Assembly: GCF_008634025.1 (NCBI RefSeq)
Contig: NZ_PDCM01000002.1
Coordinates: 1,984,001 to 2,048,000, forward strand
Length of the DNA: 64,000 nucleotides
Direction of reading: 5' to 3'
Source of the DNA: Streptomyces albofaciens JCM 4342
Lineage (GTDB): Bacteria; Actinomycetota; Actinomycetes; Streptomycetales; Streptomycetaceae
This document shows, piece by piece, positions 34,350-42,872 of this stretch. The notes below the pieces were generated by a model. It worked only from the letters and a program-made list of their open reading frames with translations, searched no databases and was not told the origin of the DNA. Position 1 is the stretch's first letter. The number at the start of each line of letters is the position of its first letter. The translations under genes and the position numbers were made by a program.

Positions 34350-35006
34350 ATGGCTGCGGCTCACGAACACCTCGCGGACAGCGCGGACAACGTACCGATC
34401 CCCTTCCGTCAGGCGATCGAGGCGCTCCGCACGGCACGGCTGCGCCCCGAGATCGAGATCGAGCCGACGCCCGCGCCCAAGCGCCTCGCGCCCTTCGCGT
34501 ACGCGCTGGAGGCGGCGGTCGTCGAACCGGGCGCCGGGCCGGAGGGCGAGGACGTGGACCTGGCCGACGGGAGACTGGTGCTGCTGCACGACCCGGCCGG
34601 GCACGACGCGTGGCAGGGCACCTTCCGCGTGGTGACGCTGGCGCGCGCCGAACTGGAGCCGGAGATGGGCGCCGACCCGCTGCTGCCGGAGGTGTCCTGG
34701 TCGTGGCTGACGGGGGCGCTGGACGCGCGCGGCGTGCGGTACGGGGAGATCGGCGGCACGGTGACGCGGGCCAGCTCGCACTCCTTCGGCAGCCTCGCGG
34801 AGCGGGAGCCGGCCACCCAGCTGGAGATGCGCGCCTCGTGGACCCCGGAGGAGGGGCAGGGCGGGGTGCCCGACACCGCGGCCCACCTGTCGGCGTGGTG
34901 CGACCTGCTGTGCCAGGTGGCGGGCCTGCCGCCGGCCGCGCCCGAGCCGTCGCCGCGCGGCGGCGTGGTGCCCCTGCCGCAGCGCCGGGGGCCCCAGGCC
35001 CGCTGA
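34350..35006 (+). CDS. DUF3000 protein
   Basis: A 218-residue cytoplasmic actinobacterial protein. The N-terminal segment [20 protein letters not shown] and the central [24 protein letters not shown] region (shown in part) are DUF3000 hallmarks. Function is unknown; it is conserved beside hemE in streptomycetes. No signal peptide or membrane helix is seen. The start is fixed by the leaderless promoter box immediately upstream. Confidence 0.85.
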   Translation: MAAAHEHLADSADNVPIPFRQAIEALRTARLRPEIEIEPTPAPKRLAPFAYALEAAVVEPGAGPEGEDVDLADGRLVLLHDPAGHDAWQGTFRVVTLARAELEPEMGADPLLPEVSWSWLTGALDARGVRYGEIGGTVTRASSHSFGSLAEREPATQLEMRASWTPEEGQGGVPDTAAHLSAWCDLLCQVAGLPPAAPEPSPRGGVVPLPQRRGPQAR

Positions 35007-35013
35007 ACGCGCT

Positions 35014-35043
35014 CCGCGCGCGGGGGCACCGGGGGGCGCGCGG
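35014..35043 (+). terminator. Probable terminator after the DUF3000 gene
   Basis: An 8-bp G+C-only stem (CCGCGCGC at 35014-35021 with 35036-35043) starts 8 bp after the stop. Between here and 35284 lies G+C-rich DNA in which I see no gene; the base composition becomes clearly A+T-richer from about 35220 towards the whiI promoter. Confidence 0.4.
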
Positions 35044-35284
35044 CTCCGTACGCCCTCCGGCGCGGCGACGCACCCGCCGGCGTACGGCGGTGCGGCGCAG
35101 CGTACGGACGCACCGCCCGGCGCGACCGCGCGCCCACCGGCTCACCTCCTGACAGGCAGGCCGGCACCGGCCTCCTCCACCCCCCTCGAACGCTCACCCG
35201 GCAACCTCCCGGCACCGGATCACCCTTCAGTCGATCAAGCGACCGATTTGCCCGAAATGAACCTAACTAGTTGAGATCAAACTC

Positions 35285-35312
35285 TAAAGTCGAGCCCGTT
35301 TGATGCCGAAGA
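35285..35312 (+). promoter_or_regulatory. Sigma-WhiG-type promoter of whiI
   Basis: TAAA at 35285-35288, a 16-bp spacer and GCCGAAGA at 35305-35312 match the WhiG/FliA consensus (TAAA, 15-16 bp, GCCGATAA) at all four -35 positions and six of eight -10 positions. It lies about 80 bp upstream of the whiI start. In S. coelicolor whiI is a known direct WhiG target, which makes the assignment convincing. Confidence 0.75.
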
Positions 35313-35393
35313 GGTCAGTGACCCTTCAAAGACGGAGCATTCCGACTCGCCCCAAATGCCGGATCCCGTCCCGCCACTCCCCCAGGAGGCCCG

Positions 35394-36056
35394 GTGTCAG
35401 TTCTCCTCGAGCAACCTTCGAGCCTGGTCGCCTACCGCCCGAACAAGCCGACGGCCATGGTCGTCGTGGCCGACCCTCGCGTCCGCTCCACCGTCACCCG
35501 CCACCTGTGGGCGCTCGGCGTGCGGGACGTGATCGAGGCGTCGTCCATCGCGGAGGCCCGTCCCCGCGTCGGCAGCCCGCGCGACATCTGCGTGGCCGAC
35601 GTCCACCTGCCCGACGGCTCCGGCCTGACCCTGCTGTCCGAGACCCGGGCGGCCGGGTGGCCCAACGGCCTCGCCCTGTCCGCCGCCGACGACATCGGCG
35701 CCGTACGCAACGCCCTGGCCGGCGGCGTCAAGGGCTACGTCGTCACCGGCACCCGTACCAACCTCGGACTCCCGGGCCGCCCCGGTGCCGCGCCCATCGG
35801 CGCCAACGCGGCCCGAATGCACCGCCGTCCCCCGGGTGCCCCCGGCCACCCGGGCGGCTACCGCGAACTGTCCGGACGCGAGGTCGAGGTGCTGCGGCTG
35901 GTTGCGGAGGGCCAGTCCAACAAGGCCATCGGCGTCTCGATGGGCCTGTCGGCGCTCACCGTCAAGAGCCACCTGGCCCGCATCGCCCGCAAGCTCGGCA
36001 CCGGCGACCGGGCCGGCATGGTCGCCGTGGCCCTGCGCACCGGCATCATCCACTGA
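35394..36056 (+). CDS. whiI: Sporulation regulator WhiI (atypical response regulator)
   Basis: A 220-residue NarL-family regulator needed for sporulation-septum maturation in aerial hyphae. The receiver is degenerate: only one acidic residue of the usual pair remains (A26, D27). The acceptor-position Asp is present (D69 in CVADVHLPDGSG), but the conserved lysine is replaced (GYVVTGT instead of GYLLKD). The C-terminal GerE helix-turn-helix is intact (REVEVLRLVAEGQSNKAIG, TVKSHLARIARKLG). GTG 35394 has AGGAGG 5 bp upstream. No histidine kinase is adjacent. Position between DUF3000 and rnd and the WhiG-type promoter support the name. Confidence 0.85.
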   Translation: MSVLLEQPSSLVAYRPNKPTAMVVVADPRVRSTVTRHLWALGVRDVIEASSIAEARPRVGSPRDICVADVHLPDGSGLTLLSETRAAGWPNGLALSAADDIGAVRNALAGGVKGYVVTGTRTNLGLPGRPGAAPIGANAARMHRRPPGAPGHPGGYRELSGREVEVLRLVAEGQSNKAIGVSMGLSALTVKSHLARIARKLGTGDRAGMVAVALRTGIIH

Positions 36057-36082
36057 CCTCCACCCCCCGAACACCACCGTCC

Positions 36083-36114
36083 CGCCCGTCGAGGGAACGT
36101 TCCCTCGACGGGCG
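36083..36114. terminator. 32-bp perfect palindrome after whiI
   Basis: A 32-bp perfect palindrome, centred on AACGTT with outer arms CGCCCGTCGAGGG, lies 27 bp after the whiI stop. It makes a very stable hairpin or cruciform and probably ends whiI transcription. It stops 28 bp before the rnd start codon. Confidence 0.7.
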
Positions 36115-36141
36115 CAGTGCATACACAGATACCCTTGACTG

Positions 36142-37416
36142 GTGACCGACGCCCAAAAGACCGCAGAAGACTCGACACTGCGAACCCCCGGAGACTCGCC
36201 TCCGGACACCCGCCCGGCGCCGGTCCCCCTGCTGGAACCGCGCGAGGGCACCCCGCCCGTGACGGCCACGGCCGGGGAACTTGCCGAAGTCGTGGCGGCC
36301 TTCGCGGCCGGTACGGGACCGGTGGCGGTGGACGCCGAACGGGCCTCCGGCTACCGCTACGGCCAGCGCGCCTACCTGGTGCAGCTGCGCCGCGAAGGCG
36401 CCGGCAGCGTCCTGATCGACCCGGTCGGCTGCCCCGACCTCTCGGTACTGGGCGAGGCGATCTCCGACGCCGAGTGGGTGCTGCACGCCGCCACCCAGGA
36501 CCTGCCCTGCCTGCGCGACATAGGCATGGTCCCGACCCGGCTCTTCGACACCGAGCTGGCCGGCCGCCTCGCCGGCTTCGCCCGCGTCGGCCTCGGCGCC
36601 ATGGTGGAGAACGTCCTCGGCTACGCCCTGGAGAAGGGCCACTCCGCGGTGGACTGGTCCACCCGCCCCCTGCCGGAGCCCTGGCTGCGCTACGCCGCAC
36701 TCGACGTCGAGCTGCTGGTGGACCTGCGCGACGCCCTGGAGGAGGAGCTGGCGCGGCAGGGCAAGCTCGAATGGGCGCACCAGGAGTTCGCGGCCATCGC
36801 CGCCGCTCCCCCGCCGCCGCCCCGCAAGGACCCCTGGCGCCGCACGTCCGGCATGCACAAGGTCCGCCGCCGCCGGCAGATGGCCGTCGTACGGGAACTG
36901 TGGACCACCCGCGACCAGATCGCCCAGCGCCGCGACATCTCACCGGGCAAGGTCCTCGGCGACGCCGCCATCATCGAGGCGGCCCTGAACCTGCCCCCCA
37001 ACGCCCACGCGCTCGCCGCGCTGGCCGGCTTCGGCCACCGCATGGGCCGCCGCCAGCTCGAACAGTGGCAGGCCGCCGTGGACCGCGCCCGCGCCCTGCC
37101 GGACAGCGAGCTGCCGCAGCCCGGCCAGCCGCTGAACGGCCCGCCGCCGCCCCGCTCCTGGGCCGACAAGGACCCGGCGGCAGCGGCCCGGCTGGCCGCC
37201 GCCCGTACGGCGGTGACCGCCCTGGCCGAGGACCTGAACCTCCCCCAGGAGAACCTGATCACCCCCGACACGGTGCGCCGCCTGTGCTGGGAGCCCCCCG
37301 CCGAGCCGACCAAGGAGGCGGTCGCGGCCGTCCTGGCCGGCCACGGCGCCCGTCCCTGGCAGATCGAACAGGTCACCCCGGTCCTCACCGAGGCCCTGGC
37401 CGCGACCGGCGCCTGA
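36142..37416 (+). CDS. rnd: Ribonuclease D
   Basis: A 424-residue 3'-to-5' exoribonuclease involved in tRNA 3' maturation and RNA turnover. The DEDD nuclease domain starts near residue 45. The first metal ligands are D64 and E66 in VAVDAER, D120 lies in ATQDLPCL, and the third motif is YAALDVELL. An HRDC domain follows (about 235-310, VVRELWTTRDQIAQRRDISP, shown in part). The C-terminal 100 residues form a second HRDC-like helical region. The GTG at 36142 seems leaderless, with TACCCT at 36130-36135. Confidence 0.9.
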   Translation: MTDAQKTAEDSTLRTPGDSPPDTRPAPVPLLEPREGTPPVTATAGELAEVVAAFAAGTGPVAVDAERASGYRYGQRAYLVQLRREGAGSVLIDPVGCPDLSVLGEAISDAEWVLHAATQDLPCLRDIGMVPTRLFDTELAGRLAGFARVGLGAMVENVLGYALEKGHSAVDWSTRPLPEPWLRYAALDVELLVDLRDALEEELARQGKLEWAHQEFAAIAAAPPPPPRKDPWRRTSGMHKVRRRRQMAVVRELWTTRDQIAQRRDISPGKVLGDAAIIEAALNLPPNAHALAALAGFGHRMGRRQLEQWQAAVDRARALPDSELPQPGQPLNGPPPPRSWADKDPAAAARLAAARTAVTALAEDLNLPQENLITPDTVRRLCWEPPAEPTKEAVAAVLAGHGARPWQIEQVTPVLTEALAATGA

Positions 37417-37420
37417 TTCC

Positions 37421-37456
37421 CCGGGGGCGGGCCCGGCGATCCCGGCCCGCCCCCGG
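37421..37456. terminator. Bidirectional terminator between rnd and the PepSY gene
   Basis: A perfect 13-bp stem (CCGGGGGCGGGCC at 37421-37433 with 37444-37456) and 10-nt loop lie between convergent genes. Confidence 0.75.
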
Positions 37457-37460
37457 AGGC

Positions 37461-38126
37461 TCAGTCCCGGTCGACGTGCTCGCGCAGGATCTTCCGACTG
37501 GCCGCGTCCACGTCGAACGTGGTCTTGTTCCAGTCGTTCTTGGTCACCACATCCACCGACCAGATCTCCTTCTTCTGGTCATTGGTGTCCAGCTCCACGG
37601 CGGTGACCGTCCCGCTCTTGCGCCCCGTCGCCGTGGCGGCGGCCTGCTGCGGCGTCACCGTGGCCCGCTTGAGCCGGTCCGCCAGCTCCTTCATGTCGTC
37701 GTCATCGTCCTTCTTCGCCTCCGGCTGCCCCGCCTTGCCGGAGACCGCGTCGACCCGCACGGTGCTGGCCTTCCCGTCCTCGGTGGCCACCTCCGTGACC
37801 CATTCGGGCTTCCCGCCGCTCCCGCGCTTGAGCTCCACCGACACCCCCTTGGAGCCCGACACCGCCCCCGTGGCGGCCTTCAGCGCCTGGTCGTACGAGG
37901 TCTTCGCCTCCGGGACCAGCGCCTTGCGCGAGCGCTGGTCCTCGGTCATGCCGCCCGGGGAGGCCCCGGACGACTGCCCGCCCCCGGCGGACTGCGAGGG
38001 GGCCGAGGCCGAAGGCGAGGCGGAGTTAGAGCCCCCGTCCCCGTCATCGTCGCCGCACGCGGCCAACAGCCCCCCGGCCAGTACGACGGCGCACACAGCC
38101 CCGACAGCCCGGACACGTTTGGTCAT
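37461..38126 (-). CDS. PepSY-domain lipoprotein
   Basis: A 221-residue predicted lipoprotein. The signal ends in LLAACG, with the lipid-modified Cys near residue 24. An Asp/Gly/Ser-rich linker is followed by two PepSY-like units (about 70-130 and 150-221; the second has TPQQAAATATGRKSGTVTAVEL, shown in part). PepSY domains are thought to inhibit or modulate extracytoplasmic proteases. The ATG at 38126 has GAGGAG upstream and gives a proper lipoprotein signal. It is divergent from fadA. Confidence 0.85.
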   Translation of the reverse strand: MTKRVRAVGAVCAVVLAGGLLAACGDDDGDGGSNSASPSASAPSQSAGGGQSSGASPGGMTEDQRSRKALVPEAKTSYDQALKAATGAVSGSKGVSVELKRGSGGKPEWVTEVATEDGKASTVRVDAVSGKAGQPEAKKDDDDDMKELADRLKRATVTPQQAAATATGRKSGTVTAVELDTNDQKKEIWSVDVVTKNDWNKTTFDVDAASRKILREHVDRD

Positions 38127-38453
38127 GTCTTCGCTCCTCTCCGCTTTCCTAGCCGCACCATACGGCCGCAATCCGCCACATTCCCCCTGACACCGCGCAT
38201 CCGGCCGACATCACCACCCCGTGTGCCCAGGGTCCGCCTCCCCACGCGAACGACCTCGGCCAACCCCCGCCCGCCGGACCCGTGGGCCGGAAACCCCCAC
38301 CCCCACCAGGCCGGACGAAGACCACCCCTGTGACCTTCGCCGCAGACCCCAAGAGGGCTGGGCAGTCTGGTTACCCGCAAGTAGCATGAGGAACGTGACG
38401 CGCCCCCGGGCGCGCCCGCAGCAGTGCCATCCCGCACCTGGAGGAGAGCCAAC
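38127..38453. other. Divergent promoter region between the PepSY lipoprotein and fadA
   Basis: 327 bp without a gene. On the right, TTACCCGCAAGTAG at 38371-38384 is an imperfect dyad (TTAC...GTAG) overlapping TAGCAT (38382-38387), a fair -10 box for fadA. A regulator of fatty-acid catabolism could bind here. A GAGGAG ribosome site stands at 38441. The remainder is Pro/Gly-codon-like G+C-rich DNA with no structure I can interpret. Confidence 0.45.
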
Positions 38454-39674
38454 GTGCCTCGTACCGCTAGGGACGTCGTCTTCGTCGACGGCGTCCGCAC
38501 CCCGTTCGGCAAGGCGGGCCCCAAGGGCATCTACCACGAGACCCGCGCCGACGACCTGGTCGTCAAGTGCATCCGGGAGCTGCTGCGCCGCAACCCGGAC
38601 CTCGACCCGGCCCGTATCGACGAGGTCGCCCTCGCCGCCACGACCCAGATCGGCGACCAGGGCCTGACCCTGGGCCGTACCGCCGGCATCCTCGCGGGCC
38701 TCCCGCAGTCCGTGCCCGGATTCTCCATCGACCGGATGTGCGCCGGCGCCATGACCGCCGTGACGAGCATCGCGGGCGGCGTCGCCTTCGGCGCGTACGA
38801 CATCGCCGTCGCGGGCGGTGTGGAGCACATGGGGCGCCACCCCATGGGCGAGGGCGTCGACCCCAACCCCCGGTTCGTCAGCGAGAAGCTCGTCGACCAG
38901 TCGGCCCTCTTCATGGGCATGACGGCGGAGAACCTCCACGACCGCCTCCCCCACCTCACCAAGCAGCGCGCCGACGAGTACGCGGTCCGCAGCCAGGAGA
39001 AGGCCGCCAAGGCGTACGCCGACGGCAAGATCCAGGCCGACCTGGTGCCGATCTCGGTACGCCGCACCAACCCGGAGGGCGGCGAGACCGGCTGGGGCCT
39101 GGCCACCGCCGACGAGCCGATGCGGCCGGGCACCACCCTGGAGAACCTGGCGAACCTCAAGACGCCGTTCCGCCCGCACGGCCGCGTCACCGCCGGCAAC
39201 GCGGCGGGCCTGAACGACGGCGCCACCGCCTCCCTGATCGCCGCCGAGGACGTGGCCCGCGAGCTGGGCCTGCCGGTCAAGATGCGCCTGGTGGACTACG
39301 CCTTCGCGGGCGTCGAGCCCGAGGTCATGGGCATCGGCCCGGTCCCGGCGACCGAGAAGGCCCTGGCCAAGGCGGGGCTGACGATCGACGACATCGGCCT
39401 CTTCGAGATCAACGAGGCGTTCGCCGTCCAGGTGCTGTCGCTGCTCGACCACTACGGCATCGCGGACGACGACCCGCGCGTCAACCAGTACGGCGGCGCG
39501 ATCGCCTTCGGCCACCCCCTCGCCTCCTCCGGCGTGCGCCTGATGACGCAGCTGGCCCGGCAGTTCGAGGAGCAGCCGCAGGTGCGTTACGGCATCACGA
39601 CCATGTGCGTCGGCTTCGGCATGGGCGGCACGGTCATCTGGGAGAACCCGCACTTCGAGGGAGCAGGCAAGTGA
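38454..39674 (+). CDS. fadA: Acetyl-CoA acyltransferase FadA (beta-oxidation thiolase)
   Basis: A 406-residue thiolase that performs the last, cleaving step of fatty-acid beta-oxidation. Catalytic C96 is in DRMCAGAMTA, the His is in GHPLASSG, and the second cysteine is in MCVGFGMGG; NEAFAVQ is present. Start GTG 38454 with GAGGAG upstream. The stop overlaps the GTG of the next gene (GTGA), the standard fadA-fadB coupling by which the two subunits of the multienzyme complex are made together. A candidate operator overlaps its promoter. Confidence 0.92.
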   Translation: MPRTARDVVFVDGVRTPFGKAGPKGIYHETRADDLVVKCIRELLRRNPDLDPARIDEVALAATTQIGDQGLTLGRTAGILAGLPQSVPGFSIDRMCAGAMTAVTSIAGGVAFGAYDIAVAGGVEHMGRHPMGEGVDPNPRFVSEKLVDQSALFMGMTAENLHDRLPHLTKQRADEYAVRSQEKAAKAYADGKIQADLVPISVRRTNPEGGETGWGLATADEPMRPGTTLENLANLKTPFRPHGRVTAGNAAGLNDGATASLIAAEDVARELGLPVKMRLVDYAFAGVEPEVMGIGPVPATEKALAKAGLTIDDIGLFEINEAFAVQVLSLLDHYGIADDDPRVNQYGGAIAFGHPLASSGVRLMTQLARQFEEQPQVRYGITTMCVGFGMGGTVIWENPHFEGAGK

Positions 39675-41797
39675 GCACCACGACGGAACTGCTGAAGGGC
39701 GCGGCCGAGCTGTTTCCCGACGAGGTCGTCACCCAGGCGCACGTACGGCACCTGGAGCTGCCCGGCGCCGGCGCCTTCGCGCTGATCACGCTGGACAACG
39801 GCCTGGACCACACCAAGCCGACCACCTTCGGCCCGCAGTCGCTGGCGAACCTCAACGCCGCGATCGACCAGGTCGAGGCGGAGGCCAAGGACGGGAAGAT
39901 CACCGGCGTCGGCATCACCGGCAAGCCGTTCATCTTCGCCGTCGGCGCCGACCTCAAGGGCGTCGAGCTGCTCAAGCGGCACGAGGACGCGCTGGCCATC
40001 GGCAAGGGCGGCCACGACGTCTTCAAGCGCCTGTCCGGCCTGGCCGTGCCGACGTTCGCGTACTACAACGGCGCCGCGATGGGCGGCGGCGTCGAGGTCG
40101 GCCTGCACTGCACCTACCGCACCGTCTCCAAGGCGGTGCCCGCCTTCTCGCTGCCCGAGGTCTTCCTCGGCCTGGTGCCCGGCTGGGGCGGCTGCGTCCT
40201 GCTGCCGAACCTGATCGGCGCCGACCGCGCGGTCTCGGTGATCATCGAGAACTCGCTCAACCAGAACAAGCAGCTCAAGGGCCAGCAGGTCTACGACCTC
40301 GGCATCGCCGACGCGATCTTCGAGGGCGCCGACTTCCTGGAGCAGTCGCTGCTGTGGACCGCCTCGGTCCTCAAGGGCGACACCGAGGTCGTACGGACCG
40401 AGGTGGACCGCGGCGAGGCCTGGGACCAGGCCGTACAGCGCGGCAAGGCCATCGCGGACGGCAAGGTGCACGGCGCCGCCCCGGCCGCCTACCGCGCGCT
40501 GGACATCATCGCCGCCGCCAAGAACGGCGACCTGCGCCAGGGCTTCGACGCCGAGGACCAGGCCCTCGCAGACCTGATCATGGGCGGCGAGCTGCGCAGC
40601 GGCATCTACTCCTTCAACCTGGTGCAGAAGCGCGCGAAGCGCCCGGCCGGTGCCCCGGACAAGTCCCTGGCCCGCCCGGTGACCAAGGTGGGCGTGGTCG
40701 GTGCGGGCCTGATGGCCTCGCAGCTGGCGCTGCTGTTCGCGCGCCGCCTGGAGGTGCCGGTGGTGCTCACCGACATCGACCAGGAGCGCATCGACAAGGG
40801 CGTGAAGTACGTCCACGACGAGATCGACAAGCTGCTGCTGAAGGGCCGCGTCAACCAGGACCAGGCCAACCGCCTCAAGGGCCTGGTCAGCGGCCACCTG
40901 GACAAGGCCGCCGCGTTCGGTGACGCGGACTTCGTCATCGAGGCCGTCTTCGAGGAGATGGGCGTCAAGCAGCAGGTGTTCGCCGAGGTCGAGGCGGTCG
41001 TGCCGGAGCACGCCATCCTCGCCACGAACACCTCGTCCCTCTCGGTCACCGAGATGGCGTCCAAGCTCAAGCACCCCGAGCGGGTCGTGGGCTTCCACTT
41101 CTTCAACCCGGTCGCGATCCTGCCGCTGCTGGAGATCGTGCGCGCCGAGAAGACCGACGACGCGTCGCTGGCCACCGCCTTCTCCGTCGCCAAGTCGCTG
41201 AAGAAGACGGCCGTGCTGGTCAAGGACGCCCCGGCGTTCGTGGTCAACCGCATCCTGACCCGCTTCATGGGTGAGATCCAGAACGTCATCGACGAGGGCA
41301 CCCCCGTCGAGGTGGCCGAGAAGGCCGTCGAGCCGCTCGGTCTGCCGATGTCGCCGCTGGTGCTGCTGGAGCTGGTCGGCCCGGCCATCGGCCTGCACGT
41401 CTCCGAGACGCTGCACGGCGCCTTCCCGGACCGCTTCACCGTCTCGCCGAACCTGGCCGCCGTGGTCAAGGCCGGCAAGCGCGGCTTCTACGTGTACGAC
41501 TCCGGCAAGCCGGAGCTGGACCCGGAGGTCAAGGCGCTCCTCAAGCAGGGCGACTCGGTGCTGACCGAGGAGCAGGTCCGCGACCGCGTCCTGGACGCGG
41601 TGGCGCAGGAGATCGGCCTGATGCTGGACGAGGGTGTCGTCGCCGAGGCGCAGGACATCGACCTGTGCCTGATCACCGGCGCCGGCTGGCCCTTCCACCT
41701 GGGCGGCATCACGCCGTACCTGGACCGCGAGGGCGTCTCCGAGCGCGTCAACGGCAAGAAGTTCCTGGCGCCGGGCGTGGCGAGCGTGCCCGCGTAA
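39671..41797 (+). CDS. fadB: Fatty-acid oxidation complex alpha subunit FadB
   Basis: A 708-residue bifunctional enzyme. The N-terminal third is an enoyl-CoA hydratase/isomerase with the oxyanion-hole segments ITGKPFIFAVGADLKG and GAAMGGGVEVGLHC. The central NAD-binding domain of L-3-hydroxyacyl-CoA dehydrogenase follows, with GVVGAGLMASQLALLFARR and the catalytic His in GFHFFNPV. Two C-terminal dehydrogenase domains complete it. The start is the GTG overlapping the fadA stop. A very strong terminator follows. Confidence 0.94.
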   Translation: MSTTTELLKGAAELFPDEVVTQAHVRHLELPGAGAFALITLDNGLDHTKPTTFGPQSLANLNAAIDQVEAEAKDGKITGVGITGKPFIFAVGADLKGVELLKRHEDALAIGKGGHDVFKRLSGLAVPTFAYYNGAAMGGGVEVGLHCTYRTVSKAVPAFSLPEVFLGLVPGWGGCVLLPNLIGADRAVSVIIENSLNQNKQLKGQQVYDLGIADAIFEGADFLEQSLLWTASVLKGDTEVVRTEVDRGEAWDQAVQRGKAIADGKVHGAAPAAYRALDIIAAAKNGDLRQGFDAEDQALADLIMGGELRSGIYSFNLVQKRAKRPAGAPDKSLARPVTKVGVVGAGLMASQLALLFARRLEVPVVLTDIDQERIDKGVKYVHDEIDKLLLKGRVNQDQANRLKGLVSGHLDKAAAFGDADFVIEAVFEEMGVKQQVFAEVEAVVPEHAILATNTSSLSVTEMASKLKHPERVVGFHFFNPVAILPLLEIVRAEKTDDASLATAFSVAKSLKKTAVLVKDAPAFVVNRILTRFMGEIQNVIDEGTPVEVAEKAVEPLGLPMSPLVLLELVGPAIGLHVSETLHGAFPDRFTVSPNLAAVVKAGKRGFYVYDSGKPELDPEVKALLKQGDSVLTEEQVRDRVLDAVAQEIGLMLDEGVVAEAQDIDLCLITGAGWPFHLGGITPYLDREGVSERVNGKKFLAPGVASVPA

Positions 41798-41816
41798 CAC
41801 GGGACGCGATCCGCGC

Positions 41817-41859
41817 CGCCCGCCCCGGCACCGCTGCTCCAGTGGTGCCGGGGCGGGCG
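41817..41859 (+). terminator. Terminator of the fadAB operon
   Basis: A perfect 16-bp stem (CGCCCGCCCCGGCACC at 41817-41832 with 41844-41859) with an 11-nt loop stands 20 bp after the fadB stop, before the convergent Nudix gene. Confidence 0.85.
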
Positions 41860-41890
41860 CGTTCTCCGGGGTGGCGGCCCGCCCGTGCCC

Positions 41891-42406
41891 TCAGTGGTGC
41901 CAGGGCAGGCGCACGGGTTCGGCCGGCGTCCGGCCGCCGCGTATGTCCGCGAGCAGCGGCGGCAGCCCGTACGGGAAGACCGTCTCCGCCGTCGTCGCCA
42001 GCTCGTCCACCGGCCACCAGCGGTGCCCGGTGACGGAGGCGCGCTCGTGCTCCCGGAAGCCGCCGGTGTCGATCTCGTACGGGGCGACCCGGAGCAGGAA
42101 GAACACGTCCTCGAACTCGCCGCTCGCCCAGGGCAGTTCGGCGTACCCGGAGGTACGGGCGACCAGCGGCCCGAGCGCGTCGGGCGCCACCCGCAGCCCG
42201 GTCTCCTCCGCCAGCTCCCGCGCCGCCGCCTCGGGCAGCGTCTCACCTTCCTGGACGCTGCCGCCGGGCGTGAACCAGCAGTGCCCGGCTTCGGGTCGGG
42301 CGGGGTCCAGGTGGCCGCGGAAGAGCAGCAGACGGCCGTCCGTGCCGAGCAGCAGGACGCGGGCGGAACGGCGTACCGGATCGGACCGGTTCTCGGTGGT
42401 GGGCAT
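41891..42406 (-). CDS. Nudix hydrolase
   Basis: A 171-residue pyrophosphohydrolase. The Nudix box begins at G49 (GSVQEGETLPEAAARELAEE, then TGL), with all catalytic Glu/Arg residues present. The preceding CWFTPGG is typical. Such enzymes hydrolyse nucleoside-diphosphate-linked molecules; the substrate is not predictable. The ATG at 42406 gives a normal size. It is divergent from the NYN-domain gene with 64 bp between the starts. Confidence 0.88.
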   Translation of the reverse strand: MPTTENRSDPVRRSARVLLLGTDGRLLLFRGHLDPARPEAGHCWFTPGGSVQEGETLPEAAARELAEETGLRVAPDALGPLVARTSGYAELPWASGEFEDVFFLLRVAPYEIDTGGFREHERASVTGHRWWPVDELATTAETVFPYGLPPLLADIRGGRTPAEPVRLPWHH

Positions 42407-42470
42407 CCCGGCAGCGTACGGCCGCGCCCGCGGTGTACGACAGGAGTTTTCCGCGTGCCACGCTGGGATC

Positions 42471-42854
42471 ATGAGCACTCTGGTGGTCGTGGACGCGGCG
42501 AACGTGATCGGCTCGGTGCCCGACGGCTGGTGGCGGGACCGCCGCGCGGCGGCCGAACGCCTGCGGGACGCGCTGGCGGGGCAGGCGGCCGACGGGCTCC
42601 CCGGGCTCGCGCTCGCCGGGCCGCCCGTGCGGCTGGTCCTCGTCGTGGAGGGCGCGGCGCGCGGCGTGGCGCCGGTGACCGGGGTGGAGATCGCCGAGGC
42701 GCCGGGGAGCGGGGACGACCGGATCGTGGAGCTGGTGCGGGACGCGGACCGGGGGCCGGACACCGTGGTCGTCACCGCCGACCGCGGGCTGCGGGCGCGC
42801 GTGACGGCGCTGGGGGCCCGGGTGGCCGGGCCGCGGGCCGTACGCCGCGCGTGA
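42471..42854 (+). CDS. YacP-like NYN-domain protein
   Basis: A 127-residue PIN/NYN-fold protein. It begins LVVVDAANVIGS (first catalytic Asp), contains DDRIVELVRDAD, and ends with VVVTADRGLRARVTALGA, which carries the C-terminal Asp of the metal site. NYN proteins related to YacP/Rae1 are predicted or proven RNases; some relatives are labelled NTP pyrophosphohydrolase. It converges with the amino acid permease gene with 18 bp between stops. Confidence 0.75.
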   Translation: MSTLVVVDAANVIGSVPDGWWRDRRAAAERLRDALAGQAADGLPGLALAGPPVRLVLVVEGAARGVAPVTGVEIAEAPGSGDDRIVELVRDADRGPDTVVVTADRGLRARVTALGARVAGPRAVRRA

Positions 42855-42872
42855 CCGCCACACCCGTACGGA

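Noticed and set aside
34248..34886. HemE N-terminal extension of about 210 residues
   Set aside because: It would run through the DUF3000 gene on the opposite strand; HemE has its normal length from GTG 34247.
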